A stretch of 64,000 nt of DNA, taken from NCBI GenBank assembly GCA_026874595.1, contig CM049320.1, forward strand, positions 45,024,714 to 45,088,713, read 5' to 3'. The notes below the pieces were generated by a model. The model made no database searches, had not been told where the DNA came from, and saw nothing but the letters and a program-made list of their open reading frames with translations. Positions 24,201 to 36,400 of the stretch are shown here, in pieces; positions within the stretch are counted from its first letter, which is position 1; the number at the start of each line of letters is the position of its first letter. The translations under genes and the position numbers were made by a program. Origin of the DNA: Sipunculus nudus. Taxonomy: Eukaryota > Annelida > Sipuncula > Golfingiida > Sipunculidae.

Positions 24201-25219
24201 ATTGGATTATAAAAGCAAGGAACCTGATTAAGAAGATAAAGAATGACTGCATCACATGCAAGAAGCTGTATGGGTCACCAATGGTTCAGAAGATGGCTGA
24301 TTTGCCTCCTGAACGCTGCGAACCTGGAAGTCCACCTTTCACCTATGTCGGTGTTGACCTATTTGGACCATTTCTTGTCAAGAGAGGCAGATCCAAAGTA
24401 AAACGATATGGTTGCATCTACAATTGCTTCACAACCAGAGCCATCCACCTTGAGGTCTTGAATAGCTTGGAATCTGATGCTTTCATAAATGGTTTCTTCA
24501 GATTTGTATCGAGGAGGGGGTCCCCGCGTAAAGTTTGGTCAGATAACGGCACTAACTTCGTGGGCGCACGTACAGAGTTATCTAAAAGTCTTCGTCAGTT
24601 AGATCGTGGTCAGGTTATCAGGGCTGCTCGTCGTCGAGATATCGAATGGCAATTCAATCCCCCATTGGCATCTCACCAAGGAGGCGTTTGGGAGCGCATG
24701 ATCAGAACCGTTCGGAGAGTTCTGGTGTCGTTGCTAAAAGGAAGTCCAAGAATGACAGACGACGTTTTGAGTACTGTTTTCTGTGAAGCAGAGAACATAG
24801 TGAACAGTCGACCAATTACCAGGTGCAGTGATGACGCGAATGATGATGCCCCGTTGACGCCGAATCATCTCTTGCTTCTAAGAGGCAACCTTCCATTCCC
24901 ATGGGGAGAATTCCAAGGTGCTGACGTGTATCGAAAGCAGTGGCGCCACGTACAGCATTTAACGACACAATTCTGGAGAAGATTGACCAATGAATATCTG
25001 CCAGAATTACAGAAAAGGCAAAAGTGGGTTGAAGAAAGGCAGAATATGAAGACAGGTGATTTAATTTTGATCCTGAGCGAGAACACACCAAGGGGTTCAT
25101 GGCCTTTAGGAGTGGTATCGGAAGTAATACCAGGGAGGGATGGCCTAGTTAGAAGTGTCAAGGTTAAGACCAAGACCACAGAGTTGATTAGGCCAATTAC
25201 CAAAGTGGTATCCCTGTAA
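21149..25219 (+). CDS. pol: BEL/Pao Pol, unit 2, open in the +1 frame relative to Gag
   Basis: The frame is open from 21149, but homology to Pol begins only after the A6 run at about 21219; the upstream codons are gag DNA read out of frame and there is no ATG start. From there it is uninterrupted: third Cys/His motif, protease DTG, RT with YVDD, RNase H carboxylates, HHCC zinc finger, integrase D, D, E and a DUF5641-type C-terminal domain. Expression would need a +1 shift at the A6 run or internal initiation. Equally, it may simply be gag-pol with a one-base insertion. All catalytic motifs that I can check are intact. Confidence 0.85.
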   Translation: MLKETDCVTIVCWQVIVPVNVEKRSVCTVPGCGRKHTKFIHVEGENGRQASHENVSDETESDNQVSVSSNASVNTVNTSVYLPLVPVIVNGQTEAYALLDTGSTNTFVSQRLVSQLKLKGTAANYEMNTLNNSSKACSKIVSFNLKSVDGHQATEMKNVLVVPSIPAKYPAHVINLQRYPHLRGLPIRQVDNEIQADILIGMDNAYALMPLEVRSAPDDRNQPYAIRTLFGWSLSGPINGQVSQVINSNFVDLNQQIEKLWSMESVDEDVTSLSPEDRKVLDLWHDEIRHEEGHYVLPIPWRDGTPKLINNRYAATVRLNSLQNKLRKTGMAEVYQENLMKMVTDGYAEAVPESELPRKDGLVWYLPHHSVISEAKPGKVRVVFDCAAKQDGVSLNNQCYQGPDLNNKLIHVLLRFRQYKYAITADVEAMYHQVKIPLKDTDALRFLWREGNSLVEYRMTSHLFGGVWCASSSTFALRKTIEDTPTSDLVKDTIRNAFYVDDMLTSVKSAHDASEIMTGVRQALKFGGFNLTKFIVNDTQLLQSIHSKDRAKEVKEITPEMHSKALGIRWDVTADAFYYVSKYSEPENDVTKRRMLSQLSSMYDPLGLVSPIMLRGKILFQEAARLRSSWDEPVKDDLAQRWSSWLISLSDIPHLKFPRCVIPEEFANGAVELHHFCDASGVGYGACTYVRVVNQWGRVHVALLASKARLAPIKCMTIPRLELSAAVVAAKLDCMIRRELDTPLLESTFWTDSQIVLAYIRNVSKRFKVFVANRVSVIRDLSFPDQWRHVNGQENPADILSRGCDVKSFPQMWFTGPRLLSEYKSSWPIMTPVEQDIPATDPEVKRDFSPTEDVACTFVNNALMVDGRGSQHPTEALMSYYSDYYKLKKAICWMLRVKQYLRGDKSVTGSHISVAEMIHARNLVVKHVQNQAYHKEIRALEQGKVVSKSNPLYKLTPGLKNGILVLGGRLKHAAIEPECKHPVILPNEHKLAAMVVRQYHNSAHLGIEWTLSQIRRKYWIIKARNLIKKIKNDCITCKKLYGSPMVQKMADLPPERCEPGSPPFTYVGVDLFGPFLVKRGRSKVKRYGCIYNCFTTRAIHLEVLNSLESDAFINGFFRFVSRRGSPRKVWSDNGTNFVGARTELSKSLRQLDRGQVIRAARRRDIEWQFNPPLASHQGGVWERMIRTVRRVLVSLLKGSPRMTDDVLSTVFCEAENIVNSRPITRCSDDANDDAPLTPNHLLLLRGNLPFPWGEFQGADVYRKQWRHVQHLTTQFWRRLTNEYLPELQKRQKWVEERQNMKTGDLILILSENTPRGSWPLGVVSEVIPGRDGLVRSVKVKTKTTELIRPITKVVSL

Positions 25220-25405
25220 GGATCGCCTGGCATGTAGGTTATTTATTGTATATGTAGGATGCATGCATATAGTGTATAGTATTTTTTATGTTAGATTCAC
25301 TTGTTGAAGTTTTTTTTATGTACCCTTTTTTTGTAGCATTAATTTCTGCCTGTATTTGTAACATGGAATCCCTATGTTAAATCAAGTTGATTTAAGGCGG
25401 GGGAG

Positions 25406-26693
25406 TGTTACTGCCCTGACCAGGGCCAGTAATATCCCAGGTTGTTGTAATTTTAGAATTGATAGATAAGTTAAGTAGATTTGTGTTACCATATGTTTTG
25501 CCATGTTTGTGGTATTTGTTTAATGCACATATGTGTCATCTGAATTAAGTGTCATTTTAAGCAATTAATTTGCGACCTCTGTTGGAAAACCATTATTATA
25601 TGTATCACATTTAATTCATGCAGTGACTTTGTGTAGGCTATACCAGTTATTTTAATTTCCTTAATTCAGACGGAGCACCAGGCTTCATGTGCTGTTTATT
25701 GTTTGAGCTAGCCAGCCGGGTGGTAATTTATCATGCTGTGGCTGGTGTCCAGCCATACCGACAGCTCACCAGCTTGTACAGTGCTTCACAGGGTCAAAGA
25801 TACAAAATTGTCACTGCTCTCAGCTCGTGGGACAGGGGGTACTCTCGATAGCCCCGTGTTATGTTACTGTTCCCAGGCCGCCTGGGTATTTTAGGTATGC
25901 CCCGAGACAAGGGTGGGGTCAGTTGGCAACAAGTGTTAGTTCAAGTCACTTTACTGTTGTGTACATGTAAAGATTTTAAGTCACCGTTACGGCACCCTAG
26001 TCGAAGACTCAATGTCATCATAATGTGTGGGTCAAGTCAATAATAGCGCACAAGTCTGTGAGTATTTCATTTTTATACATGTCATTTTAATTCAGTATGG
26101 TTTATTCAAATATAACAGGACATATATAGTGTTAGGGGCGATAATCTTGCCCAGTGTATTTTCTTGGCTGTCAGATCAGGTCAAGCCGTTGCTTCCTTTG
26201 ATGTTAAACTTTCATGTTGTAACTGTTTATAATTTTGTGTCATGTTGACAGGATATCTGTGAGAATTTGTCAGGTTATAGTAATACAATGTTGCCATTTT
26301 GATAATTTATGAAGTGAGTCTCATACAGTGTTAAGATAACTTGTTTATGGAAGGTTATGATACAAAATCCAACTTGAATATGAACAAAATTAAATGTTTT
26401 ATGGGTTCTTATAAATGTTTATTCAGCCAGTTTCAAGTTTCAATTTATTCATGATAATGATATATTCTTTATTGGTAATTCAATGCATGTGAACGTTGCT
26501 CATGAGTTGACAAATCATTTTGTCATTATTATACATCGACATTTATGTTATTATCTTATTTGTTGTAGATTCACCATGATCATGATCATAACCCTAACCT
26601 TTTATGAAGTGACATGCGTGTAATAGCAGTGCAGTAAAATGATATACGTCTACACGTTGTTATGTTTGTATTCTGAAAGACCCGCGCGTTACA
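25406..26693 (+). repeat. BEL/Pao LTR 3
   Basis: 1288 bp, shared by units 2 and 3. It carries the LTR 3/4/5 variants (TTAGTTCAAG, GCGATAATC, TTTAATTCATG) and shares CCTAGTCGAAGAC with LTR 4 only. Confidence 0.93.
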
Positions 26694-26711
26694 GTGAATA
26701 GACTTAGCAAA

Positions 26712-29700
26712 ATGGAACACCTTAAGACTACCAGACGTCAGAAAAAGGCAGCTATTACTCGCCACCTAGGGACATTACGTCGCCTTGTTGCTGAGGAAGA
26801 TGTTGATGAGGTTCAGTCAAAATTGCGGCAACTTCGTGTATCATTCTCTGAATTTGAGGCCTCACATGACTGTTATAGAAATGCGTTAGAGGATTTAGAT
26901 GAGATTGATGAGTGTGAACAGTGGTTCCAGGATGTTGAAAATAGCTACACCTGTGCGTTAAAGGAAGCGAAAACTTGGCTGAAGTCTGCGCTTGATGGCC
27001 CCACGGTTGAGCGAGATGTCGCAGTAAATGGTGTTGGTGATGAAAAGCCTGTCGCGAGTCAGCAAGATTTAGTCGACCTTCTGAGTATCCCGAAGGTAGA
27101 GATTGACAGATTTGACGGTAATCCCATTGAATATCAAACCTTTATTGCCATATTTGATGAGACCGTGGACAGTTAATTTGTTGATAGCCAGTTAAAGCTA
27201 ACCAGATTGTTGCAATATACGACTGGGCCAGCTAAAATGTCTATAAAGAATTGTGCTCTGATTGGAGGCGAGGCTGGCTATAAACAGGCGCGGGAGATCC
27301 TAAGGAACCGTTTTGGAGACTCCCACCTGGTGTCGCAAAGGATCATAACAGACCTCAAGTGTGGCAGGAAGGTTGTAAAAGCTCATGAACTGCAACAGCT
27401 CGCGGATGAGCTTACCATGGCCTTAACAGCTCTGGAAAAACTTGGAAAATATTCAGAGCTTGATACACAGCAAAGTATCATAGACATAGTGCAGCGGTGT
27501 CAACCGTATATCCGTAACCGTTGGAGAAAACAGGCTTTGACTACAAAGAAGGACAAAGACGCGTATCCTACATTTAAAGATTTTGTTGAGTTTGTGAAAA
27601 TGATCGCATTAGAAGCCTGTGATCCCGTGTATGGGACTGAAACAGTGAGATCCAGGGATAACCCAAAGAGCGCCATCAGCAATGCGGTGACGAGCAGGCC
27701 GTCTGTGAATCCCTCAATGACGTCAGGACTACAGAATTCTCAGCATGCATCATCAGGTGAGCCCAGACAATCGCGTCCTTGTGTGGTATGTAGTCAAAAT
27801 CATAGACTGTTTCATTGTGACTCTTTCAAAGCCATGCAGCCTGTAGATCGGTTGCAGATTGCTAAAAGAAACAGATTGTGTTACAATTGTTTGTTGGCAG
27901 GTCATAGTACCCGTGAATGTAGAAAAAAGATCAGTTTGTACGGTGCCAGGTTGTGGTAGAAAGCATACAAAATTTATTCACGTTGAAGGTGAAAACGGTA
28001 GGCAGGCTTCTCATGAAAATGTTAGTGATGAGACTGGAAGTGATAATCAGGTCAGTGTGAGTAGTAATGCAAGTGTCAACACTGTTAATACCAGTGTCTA
28101 CTTACCACTAGTTCCGGTGATAGTCAATGGTCAAACTGAAGCCTACGCTCTGTTAGACACTGGATCTACTAACACATTTGTCAGTCAGCGACTAGTGAGT
28201 CAGCTGAAGCTGAAGGGCACCGCAGCAAACTACGAAATGAATACCCTAAACAACAGTTCGAAAGCCTGCTCAAAGATTGTGTCTTTTAATTTAAAATCAG
28301 TGGATGGGCATCAAGCTACAGAAATGAAAAATGTACTAGTGGTACCAAGCATCCCAGCGAAGTATCCTGCCCACGTGATAAACCTACAGAGATATCCTCA
28401 CTTGCGTGGTCTACCAATACGACAGGTTGATAATGAAATACAGGCAGACATCCTTATTGGTATGGACAACGCATATGCCTTGATGCCTCTAGAAGTAAGG
28501 AGTGCCCCTGACGACAGAAATCAGCCTTATGCCATTCGAACCTTGTTTGGTTGGTCTCTCAGTGGACCTATTAATGGTCAGGTGTCTCAGGTAATTAATT
28601 CAAATTTTGTGGACCTCAACAAACAGATAGAGAAGCTATGGAGTATGGAGTCAGTTGATGAAGATGTCACGTCATTGTCACCGGAAGACCGCAAGGTTCT
28701 TGATCTATGGCACGATGAGATCCGTCATGAAGAAGGTCACTATGTTTTGCCGATACCATGGAGAGATGGGACACCGAAATTAATCAACAACAGGTACGCT
28801 GCCACAGTTAGGCTTAACAGTCTTCAGAATAAGCTTCGTAAGACCGGAATGGCTGAAGTTTACCAAGAGAACCTTATGAAAATGGTCACAGATGGATATG
28901 CTGAGGCTGTTCCAGAGTCGGAATTGCCCCGCAAAGATGGATTAGTATGGTACCTCCCTCACCACTCAGTCATTTCTGAAGCAAAACCTGGTAAGGTCCG
29001 TGTGGTATTTGACTGCGCAGCAAAACAAGACGGTGTAAGTTTGAACAACCAGTGCTATCAAGGTCCAGACCTGAATAACAAGCTTATACATGTATTGCTT
29101 CGGTTCCGACAGTACAAGTATGCCATTACAGCAGACGTAGAGGCCATGTACCACCAAGTGAAGATCCCTCTAAAAGACACGGATGCTCTTCGGTTCCTAT
29201 GGAGAGAGGGGAATTCTCTTGTGGAGTATAGGATGACATCACATTTGTTTGGGGGCGTTTGGTGCGCTAATAGTAGCACCTTTGCTTTACGCAAGACCAT
29301 CGAAGATACACCTACCAGTGACCTTGTTAAGGATACTATTCGTAATGCCTTTTATGTGGATGACATGCTGACATCGGTCAAGTCAGCACATGATGCGAGT
29401 GAAATCATGACAGGTGTGAGACAAGCTCTCAAGTTTGGTGGTTTCAACTTGACAAAGTTTATTGTGAATGACACGCAATTACTGCAGAGCATACACAGCA
29501 AAGACAGAGCCAAAGAGGTAAAAGAAATTACCCCGGAAATGCACAGCAAAGCACTTGGCATTCGATGGGATGTCACTGATGATGCTTTCTATTATGTCAG
29601 CAAATATTCGGAGCCAGAGAATGATGTTACAAAGAGACGGATGCTGAGCCAGCTCTCTTCGATGTACGATCCACTTGGTTTGGTCTCTCCCATAATGCTT

Positions 29701-31929
29701 CGGGGCAAAATCTTGTTCCAGGAAGCAGCCCGTCTCAGATCGTCATGGGATGAACCAGTTAAAGATGATCTGGCTCAAAGATGGTCAAGTTGGCTTATCT
29801 CGCTGTCAGATATTCCCCACCTCAAATTTCCCAGATGTGTTATCCCGGAGGAATTTGCCAATGGTGCAGTGGAATTGCACCATTTCTGTGACGCGAGTGG
29901 AGTCGGATATGGAGCTTGTACCTATGTCCGGGTTGTAAATCAATGGGGAAGAGTTCATGTGGCTTTACTTGCTAGCAAGGCAAGATTGGCTCCGATCAAA
30001 TGCATGACCATTCCTAGGTTAGAGCTTTCAGCTGCTGTAGTTGCAGCAAAGTTGGATTGCATGATCAGAAGGGAGCTCGACACACCCCTCCTGGAGTCAA
30101 CGTTCTGGACAGATAGCCAAATTGTGCTTGCGTATATCCGGAACGTTTCGAAGAGGTTCAAGGTGTTTGTTGCAAATAGAGTGTCAGTTATCAGAGATCT
30201 AAGTTTTCCTGACCAGTGGCGACATGTCAATGGCCAAGAAAATCCTGCAGATATCTTGTCCCGTGGGTGTGACGTCAAGAGTTTTCCGCAGATGTGGTTC
30301 ACAGGCCCTCGGCTGCTGTCTGAGTACAAGAGTTCTTGGCCTATCATGACACCCGTTGAGCAAGACATACCAGCAACTGATCCGGAAGTCAAACGAGATT
30401 TTTCTCCTACAGAGGATGTAGCATGTACGTTTGTCAACAATGCCCTCATGGTTGATGGCAGAGGCAGTCAACATCCAACGGAAGCCTTGATGAGTTATTA
30501 CTCTGATTATTACAAGCTGAAGAAAGCCATATGCTGGATGCTACGAGTCAAGCAGTATCTCAGGGGTGATAAGTCAGTCACAGGAAGTCACATATCAGTC
30601 GCCGAGATGATTCATGCTCGGAACCTAGTCGTCAAACATGTCCAGAATCAAGCCTACCATAAGGAAATCAGAGCACTCGAGCAAGGTAAGGTAGTGTCGA
30701 AATCTAACCCACTCTACAAGCTGACACCTGGTCTGAAAAATGGAATATTAGTTCTTGGTGGGCGGCTAAAGCATGCAGCTATTGAACCCGAGTGCAAGCA
30801 TCCAGTGATATTGCCAAATGAACACAAGTTAGCTGCCATGGTTGTTCGGCAATACCATAACTCAGCCCACCTTGGAATCGAGTGGACTTTGAGTCAAATA
30901 AGGAGGAAATATTGGATTATAAAAGCAAGGAACCTGATTAAGAAGATAAAGAATGACTGCATCACATGCAAGAAGCTGTATGGGTCACCAATGGTTCAGA
31001 AGATGGCTGATTTGCCTCCTGAACGCTGCGAACCTGGAAGTCCACCTTTCACCTATGTCGGTGTTGACCTATTTGGACCATTTCTTGTCAAGAGAGGCAG
31101 ATCCGAAGTAAAACGATATGGTTGCATCTACAATTGCTTCACAACCAGAGCCATCCAACTTGAGGTCTTGAATAGCTTGGAATCTGATGCTTTCATAAAT
31201 GGTTTCTTCAGATTTGTATCGAGGAGGGGGTCCCCGCGTAAAGTTTGGTCAGATAACGGCACTAACTTCGTGGGCGCACGTACAGAGTTATCTAAAAGTC
31301 TTCGTCAGTTAGATCGTGGTCAGGTTATCAGGGCTGCTCGTCGTCGAGATATCGAATGGCAATTCAATCCCCCATTGGCATCTCACCAAGGAGGCGTTTG
31401 GGAGCGCATGATCAGAACCGTTCGGAGAGTTCTGGTGTCGTTGCTAAAAGGAAGTCCAAGAATGACAGACGACGTTTTGAGTACTGTTTTCTGTGAAGCA
31501 GAGAACATAGTGAACAGTCGACCAATTACCAGGTGCAGTGATGACGCGAATGATGATGCCCCGTTGACGCCGAATCATCTCTTGCTTCTAAGAGGCAACC
31601 TTCCATTCCCATGGGGAGAATTCCAAGGTGCTGACGTGTATCGAAAGCAGTGGCGCCACGTACAGCATTTAACGACACAATTCTGGAGAAGATGGACCAA
31701 TGAATATCTGCCAGAATTACAGAAAAGGCAAAAGTGGGTTGAAGAAAGGCAGAATATGAAGACAGGTGATTTAATTTTGATCCTGAGCGAGAACACACCA
31801 AGGGGTTCATGGCCTTTAGGAGTGGTATCGGAAGTAATACCAGGGAGGGATGGCCTAGTTAGAAGTGTCAAGGTTAAGACCAAGACCACAGAGTTGATTA
31901 GGCCAATTACCAAAGTGGTATCCCTGTAA
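26712..31929 (+). pseudogene. BEL/Pao gag-pol, unit 3, nonsense codon in gag plus the A6 frameshift
   Basis: Gag opens at the ATG 26712 but is cut by TAA at 27174-27176, where the other units have AAA (Lys). The gag frame then resumes to 27959, and the six-A run at 27923-27928 shifts Pol into the +1 frame, open to the stop at 31927-31929. Pol motifs (DTG, YVDD, integrase D, D, E) are intact. The A6 run and many neighbouring variants are shared with unit 2, so the two units look like products of one duplication. The nonsense codon is private and presumably later. Confidence 0.92.
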
Positions 31930-32115
31930 GGATCGCCTGGCATGTAGGTTATTTATTGTATATGTAGGATGCATGCATATAGTGTATAGTATTTTTTATG
32001 TTAGATTCACTTGTTGAAGTTTTTTTTATGTACCCTTTTTTTGTAGCATTAATTTCTGCCTGTATTTGTAACATGGAATCCCTATGTTAAATCAAGTTGA
32101 TTTAAGGCGGGGGAG

Positions 32116-33404
32116 TGTTACTGCCCTGACCAGGGCCAGTAATATCCCAGGTTGTTGTAATTTTAGAATTGATAGATAAGTTAAGTAGATTTGTGTTACC
32201 ATATGTTTTGCCATGTTTGTGGTATTTGTTTAATGCACATATGTGTCATCTGAATTAAGTGTCATTTTAAGCAATTAATTTGCGACCTCTGTTGGAAAAC
32301 CATTATTATATGTATCACATTTAATTCATGCAGTGACTTTGTGTAGGCTATACCAGTTATTTTAATTTCCTTAATTCAGACGGAGCACCAGGCTTCATGT
32401 GCTGTTTATTGTTTGAGCTAGCCAGCCGGGTGGTAATTTATCATGCTGTGGCTGGTGTCCAGCCATACCGACAGCTCACCAGCTTGTACAGTGCTTCACA
32501 GGGTCAAAGATACAAAATTGTCACTGCTCTCAGCTCGTGGGACAGGGGGTACTCTCGATAGCCCCGTGTTATGTTACTGTTCCCAGGCCGCCTGGGTATT
32601 TTAGGTATGCCCCGAGACAAGGGTGGGGTCAGTTGGCAACAAGTGTTAGTTCAAGTCACTTTACTGTTGTGTACATGTAAAGATTTTTTAGTCACCGTTA
32701 CGGCACCCTAGTCGAAGACTCAATGTCATCATAATGTGTGGGTCAAGTCAATAATAGCGCACAAGTCTGTGAGTATTTCATTTTTATACATGTCATTTTA
32801 ATTCAGTATGGTTTATTCAAATATAACAGGACATATATAGTGTTAGGGGCGATAATCTTGCCCAGTGTATTTTCTTGGCTGTCAGATCAGGTCAAGCCGT
32901 TGCTTCCTTTGATGTTAAACTTTCATGTTGTAACTGTTTATAATTTTGTGTCATGTTGACAGGATATCTGTGAGAATTTGTCAGGTTATAGTAATACAAT
33001 GTTGCCATTTTGATAATTTATGAAGTGAGTCTCATACAGTGTTAAGATAACTTGTTTATGGAAGGTTATGATACAAAATCCAACTTGAATATGAACAAAA
33101 TTAAATGTTTTATGGGTTCTTATAAATGTTTATTCAGCCAGTTTCAAGTTTCAATTTATTCATGATAATGATATATTCTTTATTGGTAATTCAATGCATG
33201 TGAACGTTGCTCATGAGTTGACAAATCATTTTGTCATTATTATACATCGACATTTATGTTATTATCTTATTTGTTGTAGATTCGCCATGATCATGATCAT
33301 AACCCTAACCTTTTATGAAGTGACATGCGTGTAATAGCAGTGCAGTAAAATGATATACGTCTACACGTTGTTATGTTTGTATTCTGAAAGACCCGCGCGT
33401 TACA
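32116..33404 (+). repeat. BEL/Pao LTR 4
   Basis: 1289 bp, shared by units 3 and 4. It has a private longer T-run (GATTTTTTAGTC, near 32683) and a private GATTCGCCATG near the right end. Confidence 0.93.
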
Positions 33405-33422
33405 GTGAATAGACTTAGCAAA

Positions 33423-36400
33423 ATGGAACACCTTAAGACTACCAGACGTCAGAAAAAGGCAGCTATTACTCGCCACCTAGGGACATTACGTCGCCTTGTT
33501 GCTGAGGAAGATGTTGATGAGGTTCAGTCAAAATTGCGGCAACTTCGTGTATCATTCTCTGAATTTGAGGCCTCACATGACTGTTATAGAAATGCGTTAG
33601 AGGATTTAGATGAGATTGATGAGTGTGAACAGTGGTTCCAGGATGTTGAAAATAGCTACACCTGTGCGTTAAAGGAAGCGAAAACTTGGCTGAAGTCTGC
33701 GCTTGATGGCCCCACGGTTGAGCGAGATGTCGCAGTAAATGGTGTTGGTGATGAAAAGCCTGTCGCGAGTCAGCAAGATTTAGTCGACCTTCTGAGTATC
33801 CCGAAGGTAGAGATTGACAGATTTGACGGTAATCCCATTGAATATCAAACCTTTATTGCCATATTTGATGAGACCGTGGACAGTAAATTTGTTGATAGCC
33901 AGTTAAAGCTAACCAGATTGTTGCAATATACGACTGGGCCAGCTAAAATGTCTATAAAGAATTGTGCTCTGATTGGAGGCGAGGCTGGCTATAAACAGGC
34001 GCGGGAGATCCTAAGGAACCGTTTTGGAGACTCCCACCTGGTGTCGCAAAGGATCATAACAGACCTCAAGTGTGGCAGGAAGGTTGTAAAAGCTCATGAA
34101 CTGCAACAGCTCGCGGATGAGCTTACCATGGCCTTAACAGCTCTGGAAAAACTTGGAAAATATTCAGAGCTTGATACACAGCAAAGTATCATAGACATAG
34201 TGCAGCGGTGTCAACCGTATATCCGTAACCGTTGGAGAAAACAGGCTTTGACTACAAAGAAGGACAAAGACGCGTATCCTACATTTAAAGATTTTGTTGA
34301 GTTTGTGAAAATGATCGCATTAGAAGCCTGTGATCCCGTGTATTGGACTGAAACAGTGAGATCCAGGGATAACCCAAAGAGCGCCATCAGCAATGCGGTG
34401 ACGAGCAGGCCGTCTGTGAATCCCTCAATGACGTCAGGACTACAGAATTCTCAGCATGCATCATCAGGTGAGCCCAGACAATCGCGTCCTTGTGTGGTAT
34501 GTAGTCAAAATCATAGACTGTTTCATTGTGACTCTTTCAAAGCCATGCAGCCTGTAGATCGGTTGCAGATTGCTAAAAGAAACAGATTGTGTTACAATTG
34601 TTTGTTGGCAGGTCATAGTACCCGTGAATGTAGAAAAAGATCAGTTTGTACGGTGCCAGGTTGTGGTAGAAAGCATACAAAATTTATTCACGTTGAAGGT
34701 GAAAACGGTAGGCAGGCTTCTCATGAAAATGTTAGTGATGAGACTGGAAGTGATAATCAGGTCAGTGTGAGTAGTAATGCAAGTGTCAACACTGTTAATA
34801 CCAGTGTCTACTTACCACTAGTTCCGGTGATAGTCAATGGTCAAACTGAAGCCTACGCTCTGTTAGACACTGGATCTACTAACACATTTGTCAGTCAGCG
34901 ACTAGTGAGTCAGCTGAAGCTGAAGGGCACCGCAGCAAACTACGAAATGAATACCCTAAACAACAGTTCGAAAGCATGCTCAAAGATTGTGTCTTTTAAT
35001 TTAAAATCAGTGGATGGGCATCAAGCTACAGAAATGAAAAATGTACTAGTGGTACCAAGCATCCCAGCGAAGTATCCTGCCCACGTGATAAACCTACAGA
35101 GATATCCTCACTTGCGTGGTCTACCAATTCGACAGGTTGATAATGACATACAGGCAGACATCCTTATTGGTATGGACAACGCATATGCCTTGATGCCTCT
35201 AGAAGTAAGGAGTGCCCCTGACGACAGAAATCAGCCTTATGCCATTCGAACCTTGTTTGGTTGGTCTCTCAGTGGACCTATTAATGGTCAGGTGTCTCAG
35301 GTAATTAATTCAAATTTTGTGGACCTCAACCAACAGATAGAGAAGCTATGGAGTATGGAGTCAGTTGATGAAGATGTCACGTCATTGTCACCGGAAGACC
35401 GCAAGGTTCTTGATCTATGGCACGATGAGATCCGTCATGAAGAAGGTCACTATGTTTTGCCGATACCATGGAGAGATGGGACACCGAAATTAATCAACAA
35501 CAGGTACGCTGCCACAGTTAGGCTTAACAGTCTTCAGAATAAGCTTCGTAAGACCGGAATGGCTGAAGTTTACCAAGAGAACCTTATGAAAATGGTCACA
35601 GATGGATATGCTGAGGCTGTTCCAGAGTCGGAATTGCCCCGCAAAGATGGATTAGTATGGTACCTCCCTCACCACTCAGTCATTTCTGAAGCAAAACCTG
35701 GTAAGGTCCGTGTGGTATTTGACTGCGCAGCAAAACAAGACGGTGTAAGTTTGAACAACCAGTGCTATCAAGGTCCAGACCTGAATAACAAGCTTATACA
35801 TGTATTGCTTCGGTTCCGACAGTACAAGTATGCCATTACAGCAGACGTAGAGGCCATGTACCACCAAGTGAAGATCCCTCTAAAAGACACGGATGCTCTT
35901 CGGTTCCTATGGAGAGAGGGGAATTCTCTTGTGGAGTATAGGATGACATCACATTTGTTTGGGGGCGTTTGGTGCGCTAGTAGTAGCACCTTTGCTTTAC
36001 GCAAGACCATCGAAGATACACCTACCAGTGACCTTGTTAAGGATACTATTCGTAATGCCTTTTATGTGGATGACATGCTGACATCGGTCAAGTCAGCACA
36101 TGATGCGAGTGAAATCATGACAGGTGTGAGAAAGGCTCTCAAGTTTGGTGGTTTCAACTTGACAAAGTTTATTGTGAATGACACGCAATTACTGCAGAGC
36201 ATACACAGCAAAGACAGAGCCAAAGAGGTAAAAGAAATTACCCCGGAAATGCACAGCAAAGCACTTGGCATTCGATGGGATGTCACTGCTGATGCTTTCT
36301 ATTATGTCAGCAAATATTCGGAGCCAGAGAATGTTACAAAGAGACGGATGCTGAGCCAGCTCTCTTCGATGTACGATCCACTTGGTTTGGTCTCTCCCAT

